A program made the translations under genes and the position numbers. Source: RGIG8050 sp045588915 (lineage in GTDB: Bacteria; Bacillota; Clostridia; Christensenellales; UBA1242). From it: a stretch of 64,000 nucleotides of DNA. Shown here piece by piece: positions 23,913-33,579 of this stretch (positions within the stretch are counted from its first letter, which is position 1; every line of letters starts with the position of its first letter). The DNA is taken from NCBI GenBank assembly GCA_045588915.1, contig JAZNFA010000002.1:51643-115642 (forward strand), read 5' to 3'. The notes under the pieces were generated by a model. The model was not told the DNA's origin. It was given only the letters and a program-made list of their open reading frames with translations, and did no database searches.

Positions 23913-24767
23913 TTAATCATGTTGATGAAATTTTTGCAAAAGTAATGCTGCTGTAATAGGGCGTGCTTGTAGACGTGATAGTCCGTTAAGTTGATTGGAA
24001 TTGATGATTAAACCATCTTCTTCGTAGGCGTGTGCGCCTTTTTCAAGAATATCGACCGCGAATAAATTATTTTTTACTGTTAAAAATTTGCGTAATTTAT
24101 TTTTTGAAATCCATTCAACGGTGTGTTCGTCACTTTCTTTGGTAGATAAAACTTCGCTTTGGTTATCGTTAAGATGTCCAAAAACTATATGCAAAGTTGC
24201 ATGGCGATTAACACCTTTATAATCGGCATAGAATTCGTTGAGTAACATGATTGGGTATACACTATCAATGGTGACGTGAGTATAGCCGGTTTCTTCGCGT
24301 ACTTCACGGATGACGGCTTCTTGTGGAGTTTCATTGTTTTCACGTCCACCAAGAACAAAAGAACGACAAATACGATGTCGTGAGTTAACGCAAAGATATC
24401 TGTCTTCTTGCCAATGTTTGATAACAGCGATGACACTTTGGCGTTTTTGAATAGGAAGTTCGGGGCGAAATTTTTGTTTACCTGTACCCTGAAAAAGGGG
24501 AGTGACGACTTGTTGTATTGGTAAATGATGTTTTAAGGCAATATCAAAATGGCTTTGAATGTGTGCTGGAATTAAAAAATAAGCATGCTTGATTGATGAT
24601 AGGATGGTTATGGTCGGTAGTTCTTCGTGAGTTAAAGGATGCAAAACCTGACCTTGTACAGGAAAAGGGACTATCACAGCGGTAGCCCCATAAATCAACT
24701 CTGGATACTTAATTGTACAAGTGAAAGTTTTCCCTGTCGTTGTTTCTACTTTGATGTTCATTAGCAT
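23913..24767 (-). CDS. NUDIX protein with a LeuRS-editing-like N-terminal domain
   Basis: 284 residues. The central NUDIX box is near residue 140: GGRENNETPQEAVIREVREETGY. The N-terminal 100 residues resemble the CP1 editing domain of class I leucyl-tRNA synthetases: YPELIYGATAVIVPFP lines up with the PDTLFGAT---LAPEH segment, and FLIPAHIQSHFDIALKHHLPI with the VPAHDERDFEFA--Y-LPI segment. NUDIX domains inserted in LeuRS-type proteins are, as I recall, known in some lineages, but a free-standing piece is unusual. It has no aminoacylation HIGH/KMSKS motifs. It could hydrolyse a mischarged or adenylated product; this is inference. Confidence 0.75.
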   Translation of the reverse strand: MLMNIKVETTTGKTFTCTIKYPELIYGATAVIVPFPVQGQVLHPLTHEELPTITILSSIKHAYFLIPAHIQSHFDIALKHHLPIQQVVTPLFQGTGKQKFRPELPIQKRQSVIAVIKHWQEDRYLCVNSRHRICRSFVLGGRENNETPQEAVIREVREETGYTHVTIDSVYPIMLLNEFYADYKGVNRHATLHIVFGHLNDNQSEVLSTKESDEHTVEWISKNKLRKFLTVKNNLFAVDILEKGAHAYEEDGLIINSNQLNGLSRLQARPITAALLLQKFHQHD

Positions 24768-24803
24768 AATGTAACATGGTTTGTATTAGCAAGGAAACTT
24801 TTT

Positions 24804-25787
24804 TTAACTAAACAATGCTTGAAAGGTATTAGGGCCGGCAATGCCGTCAGCTGGAAGTCCGTTTGCTGTTTGAAATGCACGAACTTGGTTGGCAGTGTTG
24901 TTACCAAAAATACTATCGAGTGCTGTTGGAAAGCCTTTTACGTAAAGTGCCGATTGTAATATCCAAACCAAATTACCACGACTGCCTTGGGCAATATTGC
25001 GAATTGCTGATTTGGTGCGTGAGCCAAAAATACCGTCAATAGTTAATCCTGAACCATAAGTTAAGTTTAATTCAGTTTGTAAAGCTCGGATTAGGGCTTT
25101 TTGTGATTGTGGTCCCCAAATTCCATCGACTGTCAAGCCTGCGCCGTAGCGAGCATTGAGTGTGGATTGAATATTACGAATAGTTTGATTACCGGTATTT
25201 GCCGGTGGAGTGTTGTTTTCTGGTGGTGTATTGTCAGGTTCGTTCGATGGATTGCAGTTTACACCAACAGATTGTGCTAAACTGCGTGCAATCACATTTG
25301 CGTAAGTATCAAATTTGCTGTCAAATAAAGCATTATCTTGTTCATTACTGATAAAACCGAGTTCCAAAAGTAAGGCTGGAGCTCTTGTTTCTCGTAAAAC
25401 ACTTAAATTTGCACGTTTTACGCCACGGTCGCTTTGAATCCCAGCTTGTGCAAGTGCTTGTTGTAATGCTTCGGCAGCACGTACAGAACGACTGGAAGCA
25501 TTGGTATAAACAAGGGTTTCAACTCCGTTAGCGTTTGGATTAGTGGCTGAGTTACGGTGAAAAGATGCAAATAAATCAACATTACGGCTATTACTAATGC
25601 GACTGCGTTCTAATAATGAGATAAATTCATCAGTAGTCCGTGTGTAAATCACGTTAATGCCACAACGTTGTAATCTTTCACCAACTGCTTTGGCTAGTCT
25701 TAAATTGTCGTTTTTCTCGAAGCGCGAACCATTTACTGCGCCTGCATCGTATCCGCCGTGCCCAGCATCGATAACTATTGTTGCCAT
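24804..25787 (-). CDS. N-acetylmuramoyl-L-alanine amidase with peptidoglycan-binding repeats
   Basis: 327 residues. The Amidase_3 domain (1-175) has zinc ligands in VIDAGHGGYD (His9), the Glu of SRFEKND, FHRN, and the catalytic Glu in LLELGFISN. A Pro/Asn-rich linker (about 180-200) leads to PG_binding_1-type repeats with VDGIWGPQSQKAL and LDSIFGNNTANQVRAFQ. It cleaves the lactyl-Ala bond of peptidoglycan. No signal peptide is visible, which fits Clostridia-type lytic enzymes released at lysis or acting at sporulation. It is divergent from the SpoIID-like gene, which carries the same binding repeat. Confidence 0.93.
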   Translation of the reverse strand: MATIVIDAGHGGYDAGAVNGSRFEKNDNLRLAKAVGERLQRCGINVIYTRTTDEFISLLERSRISNSRNVDLFASFHRNSATNPNANGVETLVYTNASSRSVRAAEALQQALAQAGIQSDRGVKRANLSVLRETRAPALLLELGFISNEQDNALFDSKFDTYANVIARSLAQSVGVNCNPSNEPDNTPPENNTPPANTGNQTIRNIQSTLNARYGAGLTVDGIWGPQSQKALIRALQTELNLTYGSGLTIDGIFGSRTKSAIRNIAQGSRGNLVWILQSALYVKGFPTALDSIFGNNTANQVRAFQTANGLPADGIAGPNTFQALFS

Positions 25788-25868
25788 AGTTATTAGTTAT
25801 GGTAGAAACATTTTTTTTGTTACAGCCATAGACTGGTAATAGTTCTATATGGGAAAAAGGAGAAAAAA

Positions 25869-27641
25869 ATGGGAACAGGATTTTTAAAAATTTCAGCCAC
25901 GACGGGAAATGGCGTGGGACCAGTAGCAAATGCTTCTTACATAATTAAAGATAAAAGCGGCGCTGTATTATATACAGGCTTGACTGATGAAAATGGAGAT
26001 AGTGTGGTTTATAGTTTACCAGCGCCAGATGTTGAATTTTCACAAATGCCGCAATCACGTGTAACACCTTATGCACTTTATGATGTATCAATTCGTCAAA
26101 AAGATTTTCAAAGTATTGATAAAATAGATGTGCAAGTCTATGACAATGTTACCACTGTGGTAGCATTGAATTTAGAACCGTATATTACGGGGCAAGATGA
26201 TGCTGACCAAAGTTTTATAACACCACCACCAAGTGTCGCTTTACCGACAACAACTAGGGGACAAATTGGAACAAATCAACTTCCAGATGGGCGTGTATTG
26301 ACTAGTGTTATTGTGCCAGATTATATTACTGTGCATTTAGGAACACCGAATAGTCGTGTTAGTAATGTAAGAGTGCCTTTTATTGATTACATTAAAAATG
26401 TCGTTTCAAGTGAAATTTACCCGACTTGGCCGAGAAATGCGATTTTAGCGAATATTGCAGCGATTGTTACATTTGCACTAAATCGTATCTATACAGAATG
26501 GTATCGTTCACGTGGTTACGATTTTGATATTACCAGTTCAACAGCTTTTGATATGGCGTACGTTCCAAATCGTGAAATTTATGCAAATATTTCTGAATTA
26601 GTAGATAGTGTCTTTACGGTTTATGCGCAAAGAGAAGGTTTCCGTAATCCGTACTTTACGGAGTTTTGTAACGGAACGACAGCAACCTGTAATGGATTAT
26701 CGCAATGGGGAACGGTAAGTTTGGCAAACAATGGTCTATCTGTTTTGGAAATTTTGCGCTATTATTATCCGAAAGATTTAATTTTGAGTAATGCGCCAAC
26801 AGGTGTCGTGCAAAATTCTTACCCAGGAACGCCGTTGCGTATAGGTTCTTCGGGGACAGATGTACGAAGAATTCAAACTTATTTAAACCGAATACATCAA
26901 AATTTTCCGTTAATTCCTTTAATAACGCCAGTCGATGGTTCTTTCGGTACACGAACACAGGAAGCAGTTCGCGTCTTCCAACGTACATTTAACCTAACAA
27001 GTGATGGTGTGGTTGGAGTTGGTACTTGGAATAAGATATCGCAAATTTATACAGCAGTTACTGGATTAGCAGAACTTAATGGAGAAGGTGAAAGAATTGG
27101 GGTAGGTAATACGCCACCAACAACTGTTTTACGTCAGGGAAGTCGTGGTAATGATGTTTTACAATTACAATTTTTATTAAACTATATTGCGCAGTTTTAT
27201 CCAACCGTACCGAGTGTTAGTCAGGATAGTGTTTTTGGGGCAAATACAGCAAGTGCAGTGAGAAGTTTCCAAAAGCAGTTCGGTTTAACACAGGATGGAG
27301 TTGTGGGCCGTGCAACTTGGAATAAACTATATCAAGTGTATCAAACGTTACAAAGCGGCGAAGCCCCATCGGGTGGTAATACAGGAAGTGGTAGTGGTGT
27401 GATTGCTTGGCCAGGTGTTTATTTCCGTCAAGGTAGTACGGGTGGCTATGTTGCGACATTGCAAAATTTATTAAATAATGCTCGTAATACTTATGCACAA
27501 TTACCGTTTTTGAGAGTTGATGGCGTTTTTGGTGCAAATACGAATAATGCTGTACGATTATTTCAAAGGGCAGCAGGATTAGCTGTTGATGGAATTGTTG
27601 GTCCAAGTACTTGGAACTCTTTAGCACTTTTGGCTCGTTGA
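25869..27641 (+). CDS. SpoIID/LytB-like protein with three peptidoglycan-binding repeats
   Basis: 590 residues, with an AAAGGAG ribosome site 6 bases upstream. An N-terminal beta-sandwich-like domain (about 1-115) is followed by a SpoIID/LytB-like region (about 155-310): YIKNVVSSEIYPTWP resembles the conserved YL--VV--E-P-SW segment, and GLSQWGTVSLANNGLSVLEILRYYYP the GMSQ-GA---A--G---EILK-YY segment. Three PG_binding_1 repeats follow (about 325-400, 420-495, 515-590), each ending DGVVG--TWN or DGIVG-STWN. SpoIID-type proteins trim peptidoglycan glycan strands in sporulation or cell separation. No signal peptide seen. Whether this organism sporulates cannot be judged here. Confidence 0.85.
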   Translation: MGTGFLKISATTGNGVGPVANASYIIKDKSGAVLYTGLTDENGDSVVYSLPAPDVEFSQMPQSRVTPYALYDVSIRQKDFQSIDKIDVQVYDNVTTVVALNLEPYITGQDDADQSFITPPPSVALPTTTRGQIGTNQLPDGRVLTSVIVPDYITVHLGTPNSRVSNVRVPFIDYIKNVVSSEIYPTWPRNAILANIAAIVTFALNRIYTEWYRSRGYDFDITSSTAFDMAYVPNREIYANISELVDSVFTVYAQREGFRNPYFTEFCNGTTATCNGLSQWGTVSLANNGLSVLEILRYYYPKDLILSNAPTGVVQNSYPGTPLRIGSSGTDVRRIQTYLNRIHQNFPLIPLITPVDGSFGTRTQEAVRVFQRTFNLTSDGVVGVGTWNKISQIYTAVTGLAELNGEGERIGVGNTPPTTVLRQGSRGNDVLQLQFLLNYIAQFYPTVPSVSQDSVFGANTASAVRSFQKQFGLTQDGVVGRATWNKLYQVYQTLQSGEAPSGGNTGSGSGVIAWPGVYFRQGSTGGYVATLQNLLNNARNTYAQLPFLRVDGVFGANTNNAVRLFQRAAGLAVDGIVGPSTWNSLALLAR

Positions 27642-27642
27642 T

Positions 27643-27671
27643 TTGACACTATGTCCCGAAAATGGTATAAT
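27643..27671 (+). promoter_or_regulatory. ATP-grasp gene promoter, leaderless
   Basis: Perfect TTGACA and TATAAT 17 bases apart, with only 5 bases between the -10 box and the ATG. This is the clearest leaderless case in the window. Confidence 0.85.
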
Positions 27672-27676
27672 AATGT

Positions 27677-28876
27677 ATGAAAAATATTTATTACATCGGA
27701 TACCGTCAAGGGGATGCAGAAGCAAGTTTCTACAATCAAACTATGGACGGATACTTCGCGGGTAGTATTACCGAATTGGGTAATAACAAACGTGGAAACA
27801 TTGCGCACAACGCGACAACACGTATTCAATTAAGTCAAAATGTCGAATTTGACGAACGTAATACAAAAATTATGCGTGAATTCATTAATGAAAAATGTCG
27901 TGAAATTGTCGCAAAAGTACCAGATGCATACTTTTATCCTTATTCACCAGTTTATGCAAGTTATGTGCCGGAAGAATTAAAGGATCGTATTTTATGTTGT
28001 AATGACCCAAAAGTCTTTGCAATTTTAGATAGTAAATTCCAATTCCGTAAAATTTTTAAAGATATTTTACCGTTTGCGCCATACGAATATGTGGTTGGAT
28101 CGGAAATTATTAAGCGTTTAAAAGATGGTACTTATCCAGAACAAAAAGAAGTTGTTATTCAACGTGATTATGGGGCAGGTGGTTTTGGTACTTTGGTCGT
28201 AAGTAAAAAGTATTTCGCTGATCCAAAATTTAAAGAACGTTCGATTCAAGAAATTTATCCACGTGAAACATATTTGGTAAGTGATTATATTGAATCAATT
28301 TGTTCAACCAGTTTGCATATGATTGTTTCAAATAACGAAGTGCATCTTTTACCTTCTTCATATCATCGTTATATTGATCATCATAAATTGGATTACGTAG
28401 AATTTAAGGCTTTTAACAAGTTGCCTAAGGATATGTTGGAACAAGCTTACGAATATGGGCATAAGTTTGGTGAATTTGTGCGTACCAGTAAAAAATACCG
28501 TATGCGTGGTTGGGTTCATATTGATTTATTGTTTGGTGTTGATGGTAAAGTTTATACGATGGAAGCAAATCCGCGTTTCGGTGGAGAAATTGGTTTGGAA
28601 AACCGTGTTTTCCGTGCGGCAGGATTGGAATCAGTGTTTGAATACAATTACCGTGCGTTCTATGATGAAAAGACCGATTTTGCCGAAGGTTTGAAAAAAG
28701 TTAAACCATTAGGAATTTATCGTCACGCTGTGGTTAAGCGTAACGCTGATGGGGAATTGGTCAGTGTTGAAGCTGATAATGTTAACCGTGAAGGTTTTGA
28801 TATGACTTTGATTCGTGAAGAAGACGGTATGTATACACACTCAGTTTATGAATTACAAACCGATGACGAAGAATAA
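27677..28876 (+). CDS. ATP-grasp domain enzyme
   Basis: 399 residues. The ATP-grasp fold is shown by VVIQRDYGAGGFGTLVV near residue 155 (nucleotide-binding loop), the metal-binding region WVHIDLLFGVDGKVYTMEANPRFGGE near 275-300, and NRVFRAAG. Such enzymes join a carboxylate to an amine or other nucleophile through an acyl phosphate. Substrates cannot be told; no partner enzyme is adjacent. The stop abuts the glmS stop with no spacer. Confidence 0.85.
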   Translation: MKNIYYIGYRQGDAEASFYNQTMDGYFAGSITELGNNKRGNIAHNATTRIQLSQNVEFDERNTKIMREFINEKCREIVAKVPDAYFYPYSPVYASYVPEELKDRILCCNDPKVFAILDSKFQFRKIFKDILPFAPYEYVVGSEIIKRLKDGTYPEQKEVVIQRDYGAGGFGTLVVSKKYFADPKFKERSIQEIYPRETYLVSDYIESICSTSLHMIVSNNEVHLLPSSYHRYIDHHKLDYVEFKAFNKLPKDMLEQAYEYGHKFGEFVRTSKKYRMRGWVHIDLLFGVDGKVYTMEANPRFGGEIGLENRVFRAAGLESVFEYNYRAFYDEKTDFAEGLKKVKPLGIYRHAVVKRNADGELVSVEADNVNREGFDMTLIREEDGMYTHSVYELQTDDEE

Positions 28877-30562
28877 TTAAAGGACCGTAACGCTCTTTGC
28901 TAGGTTGCGTGGTTTATCTGGGTTAAGTCCTAATGATAGTGCTAGGTCGAGTGCAAAAATTTGTGCTGGAATAATTTGGCTAATGAACGCCAAAGGATTT
29001 TCGAAGTTGATTGGAATATTGATGATTTTCCCACCACGTGCTTGAATTTCGGTAACAGCATTTGCTGTATCATCGCCAAAGGCAATAGCAAGGGTTGTGT
29101 TGTCAACCATTGATAATGGGCCGTGTTTTAATTCATTAGCAGGGTAACCTTCGCAATGAAGATAGGTTACTTCCTTAATTTTTAATGCCGATTCTAAAGC
29201 AAGAACATAAGCAAGCCCTTTTCCAATAATAAAAATCTTTTTAGGCTTTTCAAGTGGTAAGGGAAGAATGTGGCGTGCGTGTTGAAGTGTTTGCTGTGTC
29301 ATTTGTCTTGTTTTGTTGTAAATATTTGGATCGTAGTCTTGCGCTAAAAGACAGCCAACTAAAACTGCGGCATAAAAGACTTTGGTGCTGGCAACGGCAA
29401 TTTCTGGACCACAGAGTAGTGGAAATGTAATTTGGCTGCGTTTGGCAATGGTGCTAGTTAATACGTTGCAGAGTGCGATAATAGGGATGTGATGATGTTG
29501 GATGATATCCATACAAGCAAGCGTATCGGCTGTTTCGCCTGATTGGCTGATAACGATGGCAAGCGATGGTTCATTAAGTAGAGTTGTTGGTGTTAGTTCA
29601 CTGCTGATATGAGCGATTGTACGAATTTTAAGTTCTTTTTCGTAGATTTTGGCTAATAACAAAGCAGCGTGGTAACTTGTGCCACAACCACATAGGTGGA
29701 TGCATTTTACATCTTTTAATAAATTACGGAACTTTTGCTTGATGTGGATGATATTTTCTGTGTTTTGGTATTCGGAGATTATTCGTGTTGCGATTTGAGG
29801 GATTTCGTTAATCTCTTTTTCCATATAAGTAGAATAGCCTTGTTTGTCACTTGCGATAAATGTTTGATTAAAAGGTTTCCATTCTCTCGTAATGGGGTTT
29901 GTATTATTGTAAAATGCTAATTTTTGTCCGGTGATTTCGCAGGTGTCAAGATTCTCGAGTGTAATTACGTGAGTTACAGTCAATGGTAGGGCGAGAGTGT
30001 CGCTTGATATATAATAGGTGTGATTATCTTTCCCTATATAAAGGGGAAGGTTGCCTTTTTTTGCTAAAAATAATTTATTTTCGTTGAGTTTTATAGAACA
30101 AAATACATACTGACCTTTTAAAAAATTGTGTATATTGTGTTTGTTATGTTGTAATAAATACAACATATTGGGGATGATTTCGGTATCGACTGGTGTTTTG
30201 AGTTTTATGTTGTTTTGATTAAGATAATCACAACATTCCTGATAATTTTCAATAATTCCATTATGTACTACGGCAATTTCATCATTAAAAGAAGTGTGTG
30301 GGTGTGAATTAGTGGTAGTGACTGCGCCGTTTGTTGCCCAACGTGTATGTCCGATACAAGCTTTAATTTGGGGTTGTGTGTTGATTTTGTTGCTTAACTC
30401 ATTGATATCACCGACGGATTTGATAATATTTAACTTTTTATTGTGGTTATAAGCAATGCCTGCGCTGTCGTAGCCTCGATATTCTAAAATTTTTAATCCT
30501 TCTAATGTTTTTTTGATAAGATTTTTGGGTTGTTGACTAATAATACCAAATATTCCGCACAT
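28877..30562 (-). CDS. glmS: Glutamine-fructose-6-phosphate aminotransferase
   Basis: 561 residues, shorter than the usual 600-610. The Ntn-type amidotransferase begins with the catalytic Cys (MCGIFGI) and has GHTRWATNG; two SIS domains follow (GCGTSYHAALL near 290, SQSGETADTLA near 345, and IIGKGLAYVLALESALK near 440), and it ends NPDKPRNLAKSVTVL as in the family. It makes glucosamine-6-phosphate, the first step to UDP-GlcNAc, peptidoglycan and teichoic acids. No glmS ribozyme motif was seen in the 79 bases upstream. Confidence 0.97.
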   Translation of the reverse strand: MCGIFGIISQQPKNLIKKTLEGLKILEYRGYDSAGIAYNHNKKLNIIKSVGDINELSNKINTQPQIKACIGHTRWATNGAVTTTNSHPHTSFNDEIAVVHNGIIENYQECCDYLNQNNIKLKTPVDTEIIPNMLYLLQHNKHNIHNFLKGQYVFCSIKLNENKLFLAKKGNLPLYIGKDNHTYYISSDTLALPLTVTHVITLENLDTCEITGQKLAFYNNTNPITREWKPFNQTFIASDKQGYSTYMEKEINEIPQIATRIISEYQNTENIIHIKQKFRNLLKDVKCIHLCGCGTSYHAALLLAKIYEKELKIRTIAHISSELTPTTLLNEPSLAIVISQSGETADTLACMDIIQHHHIPIIALCNVLTSTIAKRSQITFPLLCGPEIAVASTKVFYAAVLVGCLLAQDYDPNIYNKTRQMTQQTLQHARHILPLPLEKPKKIFIIGKGLAYVLALESALKIKEVTYLHCEGYPANELKHGPLSMVDNTTLAIAFGDDTANAVTEIQARGGKIINIPINFENPLAFISQIIPAQIFALDLALSLGLNPDKPRNLAKSVTVL

Positions 30563-30606
30563 AATTTTATCTATGTTGTGTTTGGTAAGTTAGTGCTTTG
30601 TTTTGT

Positions 30607-30635
30607 TTGATTTAAATTAAGGTTTTTGTTATATA
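30607..30635 (+). promoter_or_regulatory. pduL promoter, leaderless
   Basis: TTGATT and TATATA are 17 bases apart; 6 bases separate the -10 box from the ATG. Confidence 0.65.
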
Positions 30636-30641
30636 TCTTAT

Positions 30642-31193
30642 ATGGAATTTAAAACAGGCGATTATAAAGTTGAAATTTCAGCTCGACACGTCCATCTTTC
30701 GCAAAAGGACTTTGAAATTTTGTTTGGTGCTGATGCAAAAATGGAAAAAGTCAAAGATTTAAGTGTAAAAGGGGAATTTAAATCTGATAAATCAGTTACA
30801 ATTCTTGGCCCTAAACGTTGTTTAGAAAGGGTTGTGGTTTTAGGACCATGGCGTAATCAGACTCAGGTGGAAATTTCGGTGACCGACAGTTTTAACTTAG
30901 GGGTGAAAAACGTGCCTGTACGTATGAGTGGCGATTTGAAAGATTCAGCTCCGATTACTTTGATTGGCGAAAAAGGAATATTGGAACTGAGTGAAGGGAT
31001 GATTGTGGCTGCGCCACATATTCACATTAGCCAAGATGATATTGAAAAATATGGCTTAAAAAATGGTCAAGAAATCGATATTACTGTTGGTGATTTGCGC
31101 AAAACTACTTTTCACAATGTTATTGTGCGTGAGTCTAATATTGATTTCCCGGTTGTGCATTTGGACACAGACGAAGGCAATGCTGCAAATTAA
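30642..31193 (+). CDS. pduL: PduL-type phosphate acyltransferase (phosphotransacylase)
   Basis: 183 residues in two related beta-barrel domains: ISARHVHLSQ near residue 10 and PHIHISQDDIEKYG near 125 hold the His residues that bind two zinc ions, with LGPWRNQTQVEIS and VRMSGD between them, and the C-terminal DTDEGNAA. It exchanges acyl-CoA and acyl-phosphate, in anaerobes usually acetyl-CoA to acetyl-phosphate for ATP synthesis. It has no microcompartment-targeting extension and no compartment genes nearby, so it is probably the housekeeping cytosolic enzyme. Confidence 0.93.
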   Translation: MEFKTGDYKVEISARHVHLSQKDFEILFGADAKMEKVKDLSVKGEFKSDKSVTILGPKRCLERVVVLGPWRNQTQVEISVTDSFNLGVKNVPVRMSGDLKDSAPITLIGEKGILELSEGMIVAAPHIHISQDDIEKYGLKNGQEIDITVGDLRKTTFHNVIVRESNIDFPVVHLDTDEGNAAN

Positions 31194-31278
31194 TGTTTGA
31201 AGTGTGGGTGATAGGTAATATTTATTTGGCGTTTTCACATAATTAAGTTATAATTATGCAAGCGTTGGGGGATGAATT

Positions 31279-32811
31279 TTGAACCAATTACACAAAAAAT
31301 CAGTTTTAGTGTTGGTTGTTGCTGTTTTGGCATTGGTTTTTGGTGTATTTACGTTTTTACCTAAAACTGTTATGCAACCAGTTGTTGCTCCTGTTAAATC
31401 TGGTGTAGTTGCTCAGGGAGTTATTGATGTTTCTGTCGGTAATGCTGGTTCGTTTTTGAATTCTGGATTGTATTTAACTCGACCAAATGAGGTTTCTGCT
31501 GATAATATTTATCGTGGAACAATCAGTACGGAAAGTTTAATCGAAGTCGATGGCAAAACTGAGTTTTATCCGGTTTTTACAGCAATGGTAATGCATAATG
31601 ACCATTGGATTGAAGCTGATTCAAATTTCTTTTGGAAGGAAGAAACTGATGGTACTAATTATAGTGTAGTATGGTGCTTAAGAGAAGATGCGCCGGCTGC
31701 TGTTTATGGAATTCGTTGTACTTACAATGAAGAGTATAATGGAATTGTTGAGTCTGAGTACGCTGATTTTAAGATTCTATATCAGGGTGATTGGAATTAT
31801 GTTAATATTACAAACAATAAAGGTGAACGTCGTATCACAAACTTTGCTGGTGGTAGTGATTTAACTTTACCACTGAATATTAATTTTAATGCTGGGGCAG
31901 GTGAACCTGATCTTTACGAAAAAGGCGATAAGTTGTCAACGGGCGTAAGCAAGGGCGAACTTTATTCTAATGATTGTATTGTTACGACAAATGCGTTAGT
32001 GAAAAATATTGTAGTTAAAACGGTTTCGGGGAAGGTTTATGATGCTAAAAATATTGTTACAAGAATTGATAAAAATGTAGAAAATCGTGTTGAAGTTCGT
32101 TTTTTAGAGCCGTTAGGTAATGACGTTTATGTGGTACAATTTTCTGCTAATGCAGATAATCGTATTCTTGGACAATTTGTAATTGATAATTCTGGAATGA
32201 AAGGTGGAGTCAATTTGTCGCAGTTGTGGGTCATTTTAATGATATTTGGTGGTTTGTTGGCGTTGGGTGCTGCGTCTGCTTATTTAGTTCCTTTGTTTGT
32301 GATTAAAATTAACGAAGCAAGGGTTGCGAGTGAAAACGAACGTATTGCACGTATGAAAAACCCAGAAGCCTATGCTAAAAAGAAGAAAAAGACAATTAAG
32401 GAAGTTATTGATAAGGTTATTTATAATATTAAGACGCCGGTTTATAAACGTAAAAAAGAGGAACAAGCAAAAGAAGAACCTACCGAGGAAAAGGTATATA
32501 CAAATCGCTTTACTGAAATGTTGCGTGAACGTCAAGAAAAACGTGATTTTATGCGTGAACATAACGTAACAAGTGCTGAGATGGAAAAAATGAAAGAAGC
32601 TGAAGCAGCACTTGCAGCTGATGAACTGAACAGTTTTGCTTCGTTACGCGATGATGACGATGACGAAATTGCAACTTTCCACGCAGCCGAAGATGATATT
32701 TCTACATTGGAAACTGGTGCTTATATGGAAAATGGTACAAGGTTTGCAAAACTTGACAGTATGACCGACGATAACGGAAATAGTGAAAATGACGGTGACG
32801 GAAGTAACTAA
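31279..32811 (+). CDS. Single-pass-type membrane protein with charged cytoplasmic tail
   Basis: 510 residues from a TTG start with a strong GGGGGAT ribosome site. A signal anchor (about 7-27) precedes a beta-rich extracellular domain (about 45-310); a second span (about 325-350) leads to a very charged tail with KKKKKTIKEVIDK, long Glu/Lys stretches and an acidic end (DDDDDE). No family recognised. Two spans imply that the central domain is outside and the tail inside. recX starts inside its last codons, so the two are co-expressed. Confidence 0.75.
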   Translation: MNQLHKKSVLVLVVAVLALVFGVFTFLPKTVMQPVVAPVKSGVVAQGVIDVSVGNAGSFLNSGLYLTRPNEVSADNIYRGTISTESLIEVDGKTEFYPVFTAMVMHNDHWIEADSNFFWKEETDGTNYSVVWCLREDAPAAVYGIRCTYNEEYNGIVESEYADFKILYQGDWNYVNITNNKGERRITNFAGGSDLTLPLNINFNAGAGEPDLYEKGDKLSTGVSKGELYSNDCIVTTNALVKNIVVKTVSGKVYDAKNIVTRIDKNVENRVEVRFLEPLGNDVYVVQFSANADNRILGQFVIDNSGMKGGVNLSQLWVILMIFGGLLALGAASAYLVPLFVIKINEARVASENERIARMKNPEAYAKKKKKTIKEVIDKVIYNIKTPVYKRKKEEQAKEEPTEEKVYTNRFTEMLRERQEKRDFMREHNVTSAEMEKMKEAEAALAADELNSFASLRDDDDDEIATFHAAEDDISTLETGAYMENGTRFAKLDSMTDDNGNSENDGDGSN

Positions 32812-33253
32812 GCCTAAGGCACAAATAAGTTTGTACGAAAGAGCAGTTGCGTATATTTTGAATATGCCTAAAACGGAAAAACAAATGCGACAGTGGTATG
32901 CTCGTAAAACTGCTGACCAAATTTTAATTGATCAGGATATTAAACGTTTGAAAGAGTATAATTTTATAGATGACGTGGAATATGCTCGGATGTTTGTCGA
33001 GGCTAAAAAAGAAAAAATGGGTGTTGGTATGATTCGCAACAAATTACGTTTGAATGGAATTTTAACAGAAGTTGTTGAGCAGGCGATAAGTGTTGTTGGT
33101 AGTCAATTTAATTATGCTGTTAGTTGTGTTGAAAAATATATGCGCACAAAAGCCAAAACACCAGAAAATAAAAGTAAATTATTTCGTTGGTTGTTAGGGA
33201 AGGGAATTGCTTATGAATTATGTATGGAGGTAATAAATGAATATTGGGATTGA
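32783..33253 (+). CDS. recX: RecX regulatory protein
   Basis: 156 residues; GTG start at 32783 inside the preceding gene, or the ATG at 32789. It has the three-helix RecX repeats: AVAYILNMPKTEKQMRQWY, IDQDIKRLKEYNFIDDVEYARMFVE and KMGVGMIRNKLRLNGI. RecX binds and controls RecA filaments. The gene overlaps acpS by 17 bases. recA itself is not in the window. Confidence 0.92.
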   Translation: MKMTVTEVTKPKAQISLYERAVAYILNMPKTEKQMRQWYARKTADQILIDQDIKRLKEYNFIDDVEYARMFVEAKKEKMGVGMIRNKLRLNGILTEVVEQAISVVGSQFNYAVSCVEKYMRTKAKTPENKSKLFRWLLGKGIAYELCMEVINEYWD

Positions 33254-33545
33254 TATTGTTGAATGTGAACGTGTGGATAACTTAATTAGTGATAAAGTTT
33301 TTAGTCAAAGTGAATTAGCTTATATACGCAAAAAGAATAGCTCATTACAAACTGTTGCTGGGATGTTCGCGGCTAAGGAAGCTTATTTTAAAGCAAAAGG
33401 AACTGGTATTATCAAAAGTAAATTGCCTGAAATAGTGATAGCTCATTCTGAAAATGGACAACCTTTTTACGAACAAGACCCACAATCAACTTTGTCAATT
33501 AGCCATACGAAAACGACAGCAGTGGCTGTTTGTATAATTTTTTAG
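33237..33545 (+). CDS. acpS: Holo-acyl-carrier-protein synthase
   Basis: 102 residues, slightly short. The signature GIDIVECERV near residue 4 (Mg-binding Asp) and FAAKEAYFKAKGTG near 45 (Glu and Lys of the active site) are intact, with SISHTKTTAVAV at the end. It moves phosphopantetheine from CoA to acyl carrier protein in fatty-acid synthesis. The ribosome site GGAGG lies in the recX end. Confidence 0.95.
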   Translation: MNIGIDIVECERVDNLISDKVFSQSELAYIRKKNSSLQTVAGMFAAKEAYFKAKGTGIIKSKLPEIVIAHSENGQPFYEQDPQSTLSISHTKTTAVAVCIIF

Positions 33546-33579
33546 GATTTTTCCTGTTTTTATCGTATATATAGGCATA

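Noticed and set aside
28800..30700. glmS ribozyme before glmS
   Set aside because: The 79 bases upstream lack room and the known core; no such element was seen.
32284..32562. Minus-strand frame of 92 codons with many Phe
   Set aside because: It is the complement of Lys/Glu-rich coding sequence in the membrane protein gene.
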